Below are positions 53,587-64,000 of a DNA stretch of 64,000 nt, piece after piece (position 1 is the first letter of the stretch; each line of letters begins with the position of its first letter). The position numbers and the translations under genes are program-made. The DNA comes from Picochlorum sp. 'celeri' (taxonomy: Eukaryota; Chlorophyta; Trebouxiophyceae), in contig JAACMV010000021.1 of assembly GCA_010909725.1 (NCBI GenBank), forward strand, positions 537,497 through 601,496. Direction: 5' to 3'. The notes below the pieces were generated by a model. That model made no database searches and was not told the origin of the DNA. It was given only the letters and a program-made list of their open reading frames with translations.

Positions 53587-56500
53587 ATGAACGACACCTC
53601 AGAGATGAAGGATGTGTTTCAAACGTACCTGTCTTCGATGGACGATTTGACTCGTGTCTGTGCTGTGCCTGACTCGCATTCTAAAGTGTGGAAAGATGAA
53701 TGCATGTTTTGTTATTGCGATTCTGAGTGTGATGGTGGGCTTTATATCAACATGAAGACTTTCCAAGGATTTTGCTCCAAGCACCTGGCCTTGGACCAGG
53801 AAAAGCATCAAGGGGCGTTGTACTTGATCGAGAAGACGACAAAGGTACAGAGAGCTGTGATGATGTATGTGATGGACATGAGTTGTGTATTGAATCATCA
53901 TTTTAATGGCGCAGACTCCAAAGAATGTTGTTCAAGAAGAAAAGCCAAAAGTAGACAAAATGGCCATTGGTGTAGCAGGGGGATTTGATGTTTCTGACGG
54001 GCAGGAATTTGATATCAGCAAGGACCATGTGATATTCGCCTCGAGCCTTGATGCGACATTGGGGTTGGACAGAGAAGTCCTGCCAGATTTGGTGATTGCA
54101 TCAGCTGAAGCTATCAAAGTATGTTGAAATATTCCAACTTGATACTCTCACTGGATCTCTTATCGTTGGGGTGATGTACAGGGTCACGAAAGTGTGTCAA
54201 ATCAAACTTCACTGGAATCATGGGAAGAGGAGAGGAAGATTTCCAAGTATGCAGAATCTCTGGAGTTGTTGCCCTGCACTCGTAAAGTTCCCATGGACCC
54301 AAAAGAGGTATGAGATGCTTCCATTATCCTTGGTCTGTCACATGTGAAATATAATCCGTTGTAATGCAGTGGAAGTGTGATGAGACGGGTGTAACAGATA
54401 ATTTATGGCTCAATCTCAGCACAGGACACATTGGATCTGGAAGGCCACAGTGGGATGGTACTGGCGGAAATGGAGCTGCCATGAGGCACTATGAATCTAC
54501 AGGTAAGAAATATCCTCTAGTTGTCAAGCTGGGAACAATTACTCCTGGAGGTGCAGATGTGTACTCGTATGCTTCTGATGAGGATGATATGGTTCTTGAT
54601 CCCAAATTAGGGGACCATTTGGCACACTGGGGGATCAACATGATGAAAATGGAGAAGACAGACAAAACGGTGGCTGAATTGCAAATCGAAAGAAATCTCT
54701 CTTTTGAATTTGATGCTATCACGGAGGCGGGTGCTACGTTAGAACCACTGAGTGGCAAAGGGTACGTGTCGTGCAATGAGAGATAGTGGCATGAATCACA
54801 CAAATTCATTCACTGTATTTGTTCACAGGTTTGTGGGCTTAAAAAACTTGGGCAATAGCTGCTACATTAACAGTACTCTTCAGCTTTTATGGAACCTGCC
54901 GGAACTTCAAGAAAAGTATTTATCAAGGGAGGAAACACTATACAAGTCTTCACAGAGTAATCCAGCTTATGATTTCATCACTCAGGTACTAACAATAAGT
55001 GCATGCCATCAATCATATCAAGTGCGTTGTCCACATGTCTTTGTCTTTCCTCGCAGTTTACCAAAGTCGGAGCAGCATTGGCATCTGATAGTCAAGGTTG
55101 CTTAGCAAATCCAAAACAGTGTGTATCGCCATGGATGCTGAAGAAGCTCTGTGGCATGCGCCACCCCGAATTCGCCACTTGCCAACAACAAGATGCGCAA
55201 GAGTTCCTCTCTTTTCTCATTGACCAAGTCGCCAGGGAAGAACACGGAAACAAAGATCGTATCGGTGATGCAAATTTCGAAAACAATTTCAAAATGGCGT
55301 TGCAAACGAGAATCGAATGTCAAGAATCTCACAGAGTATGTGAATCAATTCAAAGACGCCGCTCACTTGGATTTTCCAGATGACGAAACAATCAATAATT
55401 TTGCTGCAGGCTTCCTATAAGAGTGAGCAATCAACGTGCTTAAGCTTGGAAATCCCGATCGAGTCTGCGATCAATGCACACGAAGTAGAGACTCATTTGA
55501 GGGACATTAAGCGCCAGAAAAAGTCAGATGATGTAGTCTTGCCAAAGATTGCACTAAAATCTTGCTTTGAACGGCTGGCTGAACCAGAGGAATTGACTGA
55601 TTATTTCTCTGCTTGTCTCAACAAGCGCACAAAGGTAAGTATCTACAAGCTAGCTTCGATGTGACTGAAACACAATATCGCTAAATTCTTTTTACGTACG
55701 ACGTAGGCTATCAAGACCGTCAAGATCGACAAATTTCCAAAATACCTCATTCTCCATATGCGCCGCTATTATGTAGACGAAACTTGGACGCCAAAAAAAC
55801 TGGATGTGAAGCTCGATATACCTGAACAATTGTCATTGGAAGAATTCAGGGCTCAGGAGCCAAAGGTGCGGCCTGCCTCATACAACAGTAGAATCAATAT
55901 CATCATCTCACTTTAAGACTGTACCTTGCAGGCTGATGAACTTTTGCAACCGGAGGAGCCGAGTGATGACGTCAATAGCGATCTTTTGCAGCAACTTGTT
56001 GCCATGGGATTCGATGCGAGCCAATCAAAGAACGCCTTATTGTCCACAGGCAACTCAGGTACGATTGCATGGACGGTAATTTTCTTCGCCACATGTTGAA
56101 AAAAAAAGTACAACTATATATACCTGTAGACATCAATGCCGCAATGGAATTCATATTAACAAATGGAACAGGTATGTCTCACGGTGCCGTCGATCTTTTG
56201 TGCTGATTTTATCTACAATTTTGTTGACTCGCAGCGGAGGGCGATTTTTCAGAGGAATCGACACAATCGCTTGTCTCGATGGGCTTTACTGCAGAACAAG
56301 CCAAGGAAGCTCTGAAACAGTGCGACGGGAACGTCGAGCGAGCGGTGGATTGGTTGTTCAGCCATCCCAATGGAGTGGAGCATACATTGGATGGCGATTC
56401 TTCAAATGTATCAGGTATGGTCAATTGTGAGGACTTGATGTATGGGATCTTCGACAATGTGTTCCTATGCTTGCAGATTATGAACTCTGTGGATTTGTGA

Positions 56501-56713
56501 GTCACATAGGCAAAAATACATCAAGCGGGCATTATGTGTGTCATCTCAAAAAGGTACGTTAAATTTCAAGGAAGTGTGGAGGTTAAAGCATTATGGAGAT
56601 GGCTGTGTGTGCAGGATGGAATGTGGGTTATTTACAATGACGAGAAAGTTGCGAAATCTGAGAATCCCCCTACTGAGTTTGGATACATATATTTGTACAA
56701 GCAGAAAAAATAA
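53587..56713 (+). CDS. UBP14: Ubiquitin C-terminal hydrolase UBP14/USP5 (isopeptidase T)
   Basis: Thirteen exons: 53587-53844, 53915-54118, 54182-54307, 54370-54761, 54829-54985, 55057-55335, 55410-55634, 55707-55865, 55932-56058, 56130-56171, 56235-56414, 56477-56553, 56615-56713. Introns are 61-74 nt; about 774 aa. USP5/UBP14 disassembles free polyubiquitin chains. A cryptic N-terminal UBP fold and a ZnF-UBP ([30 protein letters not shown]) come first. The catalytic Cys box [16 protein letters not shown] and [13 protein letters not shown] follow. Two UBA domains ([16 protein letters not shown] and [16 protein letters not shown]) interrupt the catalytic domain. The His box [17 protein letters not shown] and WVIYNDEKV close it. 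The length matches Arabidopsis UBP14 (797). It is 4 bp from the convergent gyrase stop. Confidence 0.95.
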
Positions 56714-56717
56714 TCCA

Positions 56718-59700
56718 CTACTCTTGCACTGCTGTAACATTGCTTACTTCGTCTTTGCTCCTCAGTCTGACCAAAGAATTCCCTTGCGTCAATCGATTAA
56801 CATAAGTTGGAATTTGCTTCAGCGGGACTCTTACTACCATTCCATTCGTGGTTGAAATGACAGCATCATTCACCTTATGGTTGGCTGGGTCGTGAAGAAC
56901 GACAGTAGCTGACAGCGAATCGCCTTCTTTCAGCTTTATTATTTTCAGCCCTTTCCCTGTGCGTGTCTTGTTTGTCCTTATCTGGGCGATTGGTATACAT
57001 TTTCCCATTCCCTGAAAGAATAGTGTCGATCGTATTGTAAAAAATTGCTAGAGTTTATGTTAAGGAAAACGTCGAACTTACCTTTCTCGTCACCGCGACG
57101 AGGGAAATTCCCCCCGGAGTATCGATCGTTTCGTCACCTGAAGGAGCAACGTCGTCGTCTGTGGATTCGTCGTCGATTTTCCCAGAGGGCAAAACACTCA
57201 TTCCCACCAGTGATCCGCTACCAATATCCATTGTCTACAGCAAGTTGATCCATTGTTGTAAGCTCGATCTGTTGAATTGCATTTAATTTATGTCAAGCAT
57301 ACCTTGCATCCGATAGCAGATGTTGAGAGCTTCGGACAAGCTGTCACAGGGAATCGAAGCGCAAAGCCGTTACTGGAAGTCAGCAAGACATCATCAGACT
57401 CGGTGCACAATGAAACAAAGTTCAGTGAATCTCCCTCCTACAGGAATGTATATCATCATTGTCGATTAGTTCATTTGGAGAGAATGAAAAGGTATGCATG
57501 GAATGTACACAAGAATCCGTACCCGTAATTTCATTGCTATAAGCCCCCTTGAACTCATTGACGTAAACATGTCCAGTGCAGTGCGCTTAATTTGACCTCT
57601 TTCAGTGAGCATGACTACGTCAGCGTCAGCGGTATTGGCAGTGATTGGAAGCACCGCCGCTATGTTACTTGCCTTGCCGACACGAATCAACTGCAGAGAT
57701 ATGAAAATGATCATCAGCACGGTGAGCAATCAATCTTCCAAGGATGAGAGCTCAGGACGAACCTGGGTGATAGGAGTTCCAGAAGCTGTCCTTGATGCTT
57801 GTGGTATGGAATAAGCGGGTAGCGAGTGTGCATGTCCTTCCCTGGTGAAAAACAGCAAATTGTCATGGTCGTTCGCAAATATGAGGTCTTCCAAACTTTC
57901 GTTGTCTTTCAGTCGCGTGCCTGCGACACCTGTTCCTCGCAAGCCTTGTACCGAGAATGTGTTTGGGCTCATTCGCTTGATGTAGCCACGGCTGCTGTAT
58001 ACGATAATACAAGGATTGTTCGGGATCACATCGATTTCTCTTAACTCTATCTGAGCTGCAGAGATATGTAGAACAGACTCATATGTGATAATAATCAACA
58101 GTGTCGTACTAGAGAGACATACCATTTTGCACAATTTCTGTCCTTCTCTTCGTGCCATACTTTTCAGCAATTTCCATTCCTTCTTTCAAAATCAGATCAT
58201 GAATTCTGTCTTTCCTACTTAAAAGATCAGTTATTTCACGAATCCTGCAAGGCAATCAAAGCAACATGTCAGCGGAACACTGTTGTGCATCCAGGGGAAA
58301 ATTTTTCTGGCATTACCTTCCTTCCAATTCCTCCTTTTCTTTGATGAGTTTTTCTTTCTCAAAGGAGGTAAATCTTCGCAAAGTCATCCCCAGCAGACCC
58401 TCTGCTTGTTCAGAGCTGAGATTGAATTTCTCTTGGAGGTCATCTTTAGCAGAGTTTATAGTCTTTGAGGTTTTGATCACCTCTAAGACGTTGTCCAAAT
58501 TATCAATGCCAATCAGAAATCCTTCGACGAGATGGAGGCGTTTAGATGCCTTTTCCTTTTCAAACAAACTTCTCCTTTCCACGACTTGCTCACGGAAGTC
58601 AAGGAATTCTTGCAGAAAATCCTTTAATGTGAGAGTCTTTGGTAACCCATCTACCAGTGCAATCATATTGCAGGAAAATCTGGCTTGAATAGCAGTATGC
58701 TTTTGCAATTGGTTCATGATTAGTTCTGGTGTGGGACCACGCTGTTTGATCTCAATGACTACTCTCATTCCTGATCTGTCAGATTCATCACGGATATCAG
58801 AAATTCCTGTTATTTTCCCATCATCTACCAGGTTAGCTATCTGCTCAACCAAGGACGCCTTATTGGTCTGATATGGTAGCTCGTTGATGACGATAATAGA
58901 TCTTTTTTTGCTTGTCTCTTCTATGTGCATTTTTGCCCGCACTAGTATGCTGCCCTTTCCAGTCTTGTATGCATCTTTCAGTCCATCATTCTTCAGTATC
59001 TCTCCACCAGTGGGAAAATCTGGCCCCGGGACGAATTTCATCAGTTCCTCGACTGTTATAGATGGATTTTCAATTAGAGCTTTCAGACCGGCCATCAACT
59101 CCAAAAGATTATGAGGTGGGATTCTCGTAGCAATACCAACTGCAATTCCTTGTGACCCGTTGACTAGCAGGTTTGGAATTCTGGCAGGAAGAACAGAGGG
59201 TTCCATCACAGAATTGTCGAAATTTGGAAGCATATCAACAGTCTCAGATCCCAAATCATGCAGCAAAGACATTGACGTGAACGGCTGTAATCGACATTCT
59301 GTGTACCGCATAGCAGCTGGAGGATCATCATCCAATGACCCAAAATTTCCATGCCCATCTACCAGGGGTATTCTCATCGAAAAATCCTGCGCCATTCGTA
59401 CAAGGGCATCATATACTGCCGTATCACCGTGTGGATGATACTTTCCAAGCACTTCTCCAACAACTCTGGCACACTTGCGAAAGGGCTTATTGGGCTGCAA
59501 ACCCAGTTCATCCATGGCAAACAGTATCCTTCTATGCACGGGTTTGAGTCCATCTCGTACATCTGGCAGCGCTCTACCTACAATGACAGACATTGCATAA
59601 GAAAGATAGGACTGCTCCGCCTCGCGCCGAAGTTCGGTCTCAATAATTCTGGTGTCTGGTACATTCTCATCCAAGGCTCTTGTGGTTGTTCCGAATATTC

Positions 59701-59940
59701 TAAGCCCGTCTCTACTAGGAATTGATGGATTCGTCCAGGTATACTGCAAATGCGCAAGTTCAGCGTGAGGAAAACATCTTTCGTAACGTAAAGAATCAGA
59801 GTGCGGAAGAAACCCACCTGCAAAACCCTCAGTGACCGAAACTCTGCCTGAAGTCCAGGTAGTCCTGGTACCGGTGCTGATGATCGCAAAAGCCCACAGC
59901 GCAAATTACCTATTCTCGATTGTAACATTCTCTCACCCAT
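56718..59940 (-). CDS. GYRA: DNA gyrase subunit A, organelle-targeted
   Basis: Eight exons: 59818-59940, 58317-59743, 58123-58244, 57763-58055, 57523-57690, 57303-57437, 57082-57234, 56718-57011; introns 67-85 nt; about 904 aa. This is the cleavage subunit of plastid/mitochondrial gyrase. The N-terminus ([19 protein letters not shown]) looks like a targeting peptide. The core has [51 protein letters not shown] and MRYTECRL, with the catalytic Tyr followed by Cys instead of the usual Ala. [14 protein letters not shown] and [19 protein letters not shown] follow. C-terminal beta-propeller blades ([33 protein letters not shown]) are spread over six small exons. An endosymbiotic gene with seven introns, it is of cyanobacterial type. 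Confidence 0.95.
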
Positions 59941-60216
59941 ATGCCCTCGAATTTTGTGTAGCTATCGACAAGTACCTTAAATTGGCTTGTTTTACATGCA
60001 ACACGTCTCTTCCAGAAATCAGAAGTCCCAATCAATGCACGACTAAGATCTGAGATTTGAACAAAATTTCATTGCTGAGAATGTTCCGAGAAGGACTATA
60101 CATGATAGCAATAAGCCACTTAAGCTTTTTTGATTTTCCTTTTTAAGAAACAATCGCACACACAAGTCTTGGATCACGAACAGGCGAATCGCGCAGTACT
60201 TTTAAAAGAGCTGAAA

Positions 60217-61776
60217 ATGGATCATCATCATGATTCGTCTATCCATCGATTTGGACAAGGTGGCTTGGTGGACCAAGTTGCTATAACAGGTTTGGAAAGG
60301 ACGAAACTGCACACTGTTTTAAGAGAATTGGAAGGGTTAGAGGGGATCAATTCGATAGATGAGGTCTATCTATATCTCCAGGAAGCTCATGAGGCTCTGA
60401 TGTCTCTAGATTTGTTTGAAGCGGTGGATATTCTGATAGACGAAAGTGCTGAGGTACGCCCTTGCCCTTCTAGTTTCACCACTGAGCGGAATGATTGCAG
60501 TCATTGCCATGCATGTGAAATTTCAGGATGATGAAAAGGTTTCTGTCCGAATATCTGCCTCGGAGCTCGGGATTTTGGGCATAAATGCTGGGACATATGT
60601 GCAAGGCTCAGAAGGGACTGTGGAAGCACAGTTCAATGTTCGTAATTACGCCGGATATGGTGAGAAGCTTTGCCTCAGCGTGGAACAGGGAATGTCTCGT
60701 TCAAATGTATATGCTCTACGGGTGTCTATCCCTCGGATAGGGCACTTACCGCTTCTCGCAGATTTGAAGATTCACCAGTCTTTCGAGAACAAGGAGAAAT
60801 GGGCATCATATGTCGAGCGATTGCGAGGTGTCACATGCTCTGTCATCAGGTTTGTTCGCCTTGCTCATGATTCCGTATTAATTTGACATCCAGCTGACAA
60901 TATAACTTCCCGTGCAGCACTGATGGGACGATGTCACTGTCATATGATTGTGGCTGGAGAACACTATCCGATCCCAAGAGGATGGCTTCTCCTGACATCG
61001 TGAAGCATTTAGGAGAATCTATGAAATCATCAATCACGCTTTCTTTCGCATCAATGCATAATTTAAATGATATGTGCTCCGTAAATACCCTCACAGGACT
61101 CGAGTTGGGCGGTGTAGGGACCCATGGCATCTATCAATTCTTGAAGGGAAATATTACTGGAAATTTTTCATACAACATCGCTGATTCCGTTGAACTTTTT
61201 CTGGAGGCGACTGCTGGCCTGATACTTCCTTCCAGATCAACGTCAGAAGAGGATATTTGCCCGAGTGATAGATTTTATATGGGTGGCCTGGGATCATTTG
61301 GGTTGAGAGGATTTCACCAGAATGGACTTGGACCGATGTGTCCAAGGAGGCGTAATTGCTCGCCTAAGGTGGGAACTGCACTTTCAAAGCTTTCAAATGC
61401 CTTATCAGAATATTTACTTTTTCGTTGTATGCAGGGTGGTCGACAGCGCGACGCTTTGGGTGGTTCTTGTGCTCTTGGTGTGGTAGCTGCATTGAGATTC
61501 CAACTGCCTTATGCTGCTACACTCACAGCTCTAGGGATGAAGGGTCAAATTTTTGCCAATGCTGGAACGGTGGGGAATCTTTGGGGCGACGAGAGTATTT
61601 TTGGAGGTAAAAATCCTATACATACTTTTCAAACAAAGATCAGGGCAACAGTGGGTGCTGGCATTGTTTGGCCTTTGAAAATTGGACAACTAGAATTAAA
61701 CATATGCAGGGTGATGAGTCAGAGCCCTTCTGACTATTCTAAAAATGGTATTCAATTCGGAATCACTCCTTATTAA
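60217..61776 (+). CDS. SAM50: Outer-membrane beta-barrel assembly protein SAM50/OMP85 family
   Basis: Exons 60217-60453, 60527-60849, 60918-61368 and 61435-61776, introns 73, 68 and 66 nt; about 450 aa. SAM50 inserts beta-barrels in the mitochondrial outer membrane. The start (MDHHHDSSIHRF) is the first in-frame ATG. One POTRA domain (about 20-90) is seen: VAITGLERTKLHTVLRELE, LQEAHEALMSLDLFEAVDI. The barrel follows, with the lid-loop signature SDRFYMGGLGSFGLRGF and the last strand GIQFGITPY ending in aromatic Tyr, a beta signal. A single POTRA and the length fit SAM50 rather than plastid OEP80/TOC75. Intron 3 is a multiple of three without stop. Confidence 0.87.
61369..61434 (+). other. 66-nt stopless, in-frame intron of SAM50
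   Basis: GTGGGA..ATGCAG flanks 22 codons that have no stop and keep frame. I call it an intron because the sequence has a pyrimidine-rich 3' half, matches the size of other introns, and encodes residues (GTALSKLSNAL) that interrupt the SAM50 loop. Retention would add 22 residues. Confidence 0.65.
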
Positions 61777-61799
61777 TAATTGTTTGTGAAATATCCTTA

Positions 61800-64000
61800 T
61801 TAGCAATACTTTTCCAACCAGTCTGCCATTTCTGCTAAACAGTGCAAGATAGATTCTCTAGCACTGTATCCATGACTCTCATATGGGAGAATTACTAGCT
61901 TCGTTGTCACACCATGCCCTTTCAAAGCTGCATACATCCTTTCACTTTGAAGTGGGAAAGTTCCTGGGTTGTTGTCCGCCTCTCCATGGATGAGCAAAAG
62001 AGGGTCTTTAATTTTATCGGCATTCATGAATGGAGACATTTTGGCATATGTTTCTTTTGCTTCCCACAACGTTCTTTCTTCCGCCTGAAATCCAAAGGGA
62101 GTCATTGTACGGTTATATGCGCCGCTTCTAGCAATACCACATTTGAAAAGACCTGGAGCATGGGCAAGCAGGCCTGCGGCCATAAAAGCTCCGTAACTGT
62201 GTCCTCCAACGCAGATCCTGCTTGTGTCAACACATCCCAGTCTATTCAACTCTGCAACAGCTGCTCTAGCTGAGGATGTAAGTTGTTCAACATATGTATC
62301 ATTGGGCTCCTCGTTGTCTTCTCCGAATATGGGAAACGAAGGACCATCCAAAATGGCATATCCTTCTGTGAGCAACATTAATGGTGAAGTGCTACCTATA
62401 TTCACAAATTGATGCGGCGATTTCCTGAGTTGACCAGCGGCATCCTTACTCTTGAATTCTCTAGGATATGCCCACAGAATACAAGGCAATTTACCATCTC
62501 TCTCTTTGTCATAATTTGGAGGCAAATAAAATGTTGCATTCAATTTGACTCCATCTTCTCTTTCGTACTGAAGTATCTCCTTTTTCATTCCAACTAATCC
62601 AGGATATGGATGAGGAAAATTCGATATTTGCTTATCGTCTCTCAATGTGCCATCGCTAGCGAAAGTGGCGATCGAAAACTGGGGTGGACATTCCTCTGTC
62701 TCCCTCCTTGCAAGCATCTGCAGATCACTGAGAGGAATGACCCCTTCGACATTATCACTCAGGATAGTCGACATAACTTCATAAAATGGAGGAGAACTTC
62801 TCCATAGTCTTCTCTTTGATCGACTCTCGAGATCCAAAAGATCCAAAAATGGTTTGCTACCATCCGGAGAAGCTCCAGCCCCAGACAAGATAATCTGTTT
62901 CTTTTTGTCAATCTCGGCAATCACATATGAACCGTCTCTATTCCTTCGTAAAACTGGGCTTCCGGGATCATTGTAACTATCCTCATAATTCAAGTCAAAC
63001 AGCAACTCTGGATCTCCTAGACCATCGGGATGGATGATCCATGTTCTACTTTTTCTAGTTTTCCATTCGCTCTCGTATAGCAGAGCAAATGAATCATCAC
63101 ACCAGACTATTCCGCTATATCTCATATCTGTGCTTCCAATGACTCGTGGATCTTTCTTCGGCTGCGAAACATCTAGCGAATAGACCACATCCCGTGGCGA
63201 AACATCAACAGCAGGATCCCCTCCATCTTGGCATTCTGCCCAGGTGACTTCATGAGGTTTGTCATCGCGCCATGAAATACCTCGAGGACCAGTTCGACAG
63301 CTATCAAATGCCAAAGGAATATGCAACGCTAATGGTAGATTGGCGATTTCCTTGATGAAATTGCCATGGGCATCCCAAACTTGTACAACCTTGGGGAACC
63401 TGCCACAAGGAACTGCATAAGACCAGGGCTTTTGCAGCCAAGATACCAAGGTATACGCTCCAGATGGTGAAGATGATATAGCGGTGTACACCCGAGAAGA
63501 CGAATCACCAAAATCTTGGACATGCCCAGTGTCAATGTCCACACGGACAAGCTTGCTCTCACAATAATACGAGAAAAGCTCTTCATCATGAGAGTTCTTT
63601 AACAGGTCTTGATATGTCCGAGTCTGGCTCTTTTTCCCCCCTGTATTATCTTCAATCCTTGGACCAAAACTTGGTCTACCTTCTGTTGGAGATGGACCCA
63701 GGTTGGGAGGAATAATCGGAACAACAATGTTGCTCTCATCAATCCAGGCATACTGAGCAAACGTGGAATTCACGTTTTTCACAAGCACTTTGGCTTTGCA
63801 AGACTTTACATCTGTGATCCACAACTCTGCGGGAGGTCGTGCGTCGTCCAGGTCAGAATGGGTCCTACGAAGTGTAAAAGCAATGTGTGTACCATCTGGA
63901 GACCACGAGACATCTCGAATGCCAAAGCCTTCAGGAATTCCAGAAATGACCCTCCTCTCCTCCTCCTCCAAAGGTAATTTCAAATCATCATTTCTTTCTG
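61800..64000 (-). CDS. CGEP: Glutamyl endopeptidase (prolyl oligopeptidase family, CGEP), 5' partial
   Basis: The frame is open to the right edge of the window, so the N-terminus, including any transit peptide, is missing; at least 733 residues are visible. CGEP is a serine peptidase of the S9 family that cleaves after Glu in the chloroplast stroma. A beta-propeller comes first (IRDVSWSPDGTHIAFTLRR, SKLVRVDIDTGHVQDFG). The alpha/beta-hydrolase domain has YLPPNYDKERDGKLPCILWAYP, the nucleophile elbow VGGHSYGAFMAAGLLAHAPG (Ser), IHGEADNNPGTFP (Asp) and LPYESHGYSARES (His). The triad is therefore complete. It is convergent with SAM50, 23 bp away. No introns in the visible part. Confidence 0.92.
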   Translation of the reverse strand, partial: ERNDDLKLPLEEEERRVISGIPEGFGIRDVSWSPDGTHIAFTLRRTHSDLDDARPPAELWITDVKSCKAKVLVKNVNSTFAQYAWIDESNIVVPIIPPNLGPSPTEGRPSFGPRIEDNTGGKKSQTRTYQDLLKNSHDEELFSYYCESKLVRVDIDTGHVQDFGDSSSRVYTAISSSPSGAYTLVSWLQKPWSYAVPCGRFPKVVQVWDAHGNFIKEIANLPLALHIPLAFDSCRTGPRGISWRDDKPHEVTWAECQDGGDPAVDVSPRDVVYSLDVSQPKKDPRVIGSTDMRYSGIVWCDDSFALLYESEWKTRKSRTWIIHPDGLGDPELLFDLNYEDSYNDPGSPVLRRNRDGSYVIAEIDKKKQIILSGAGASPDGSKPFLDLLDLESRSKRRLWRSSPPFYEVMSTILSDNVEGVIPLSDLQMLARRETEECPPQFSIATFASDGTLRDDKQISNFPHPYPGLVGMKKEILQYEREDGVKLNATFYLPPNYDKERDGKLPCILWAYPREFKSKDAAGQLRKSPHQFVNIGSTSPLMLLTEGYAILDGPSFPIFGEDNEEPNDTYVEQLTSSARAAVAELNRLGCVDTSRICVGGHSYGAFMAAGLLAHAPGLFKCGIARSGAYNRTMTPFGFQAEERTLWEAKETYAKMSPFMNADKIKDPLLLIHGEADNNPGTFPLQSERMYAALKGHGVTTKLVILPYESHGYSARESILHCLAEMADWLEKYC

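Noticed and set aside
54096..54347. Small + frames inside UBP14 introns as separate genes
   Set aside because: They are introns or out-of-frame exon readings of UBP14; the spliced frame is continuous and matches the family.

Overview
The window is nuclear DNA from a photosynthetic eukaryote, most likely a green microalga (chlorophyte or prasinophyte grade). The evidence is as follows. The genes carry spliceosomal introns with GT..AG ends. Several genes encode plastid-type proteins with N-terminal targeting extensions: DNA gyrase A, chorismate synthase, the TGD2 lipid-transport protein and an FHA protein. Plant-type versions of other proteins are present: ORC1 with a PHD finger, ACT-repeat (ACR) protein, class II trehalose-6-phosphate synthase, UBP14, PI4K-alpha and glutamyl endopeptidase. 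TGTAA, the usual green-algal poly(A) signal, lies at or just after several stop codons. I cannot name the genus from sequence alone.

The window is compact: about 32 protein genes in 64 kb on both strands, mostly in convergent or divergent pairs. Left to right: a UBX-domain protein cut by the left edge; PI4K-alpha; XPG nuclease; exocyst SEC5; a BSD-domain protein; TRM82/WDR4; TGD2; a HAD phosphatase; BUD20/ZNF593; TAF8; a plastid FHA protein; SEC61 alpha; an unrecognised gene; an ACR protein; a WD40-cyclophilin; ribosomal protein eL13; TPS; PP2C; a four-helix membrane protein; a NAPE-PLD-like hydrolase; Yak1-type kinase; ORC1; USO1/p115; POL5/MYBBP1A; RNase H2A; PPDK; chorismate synthase; a RING-H2 ligase; UBP14; gyrase A; SAM50; and glutamyl endopeptidase, cut by the right edge. 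These are housekeeping genes with no shared pathway. There is no sign of an operon, prophage, transposon, CRISPR array or biosynthetic cluster, and I found no tRNA or rRNA.

Fifty-four introns could be placed by frame and protein continuity. Fifty are about 61-85 nt; the four longer ones (112-184 nt) are all the first intron of their gene. Intron content is uneven: UBP14 has 12 and gyrase A has 7, while many long genes have none, and genes with one intron usually have it at the extreme 5' end. Convergent genes often end only 4-50 bp apart, so their 3' UTRs must overlap.

The strongest anomalies are these. PPDK is otherwise conserved but interrupted by four single-base +1 frame breaks. XPG has two more +1 breaks. 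TPS has a phosphatase domain that has lost its catalytic aspartates. An intronless gene of unknown family lies at 21.6-22.7 kb. I did not find a convincing new multi-gene system.
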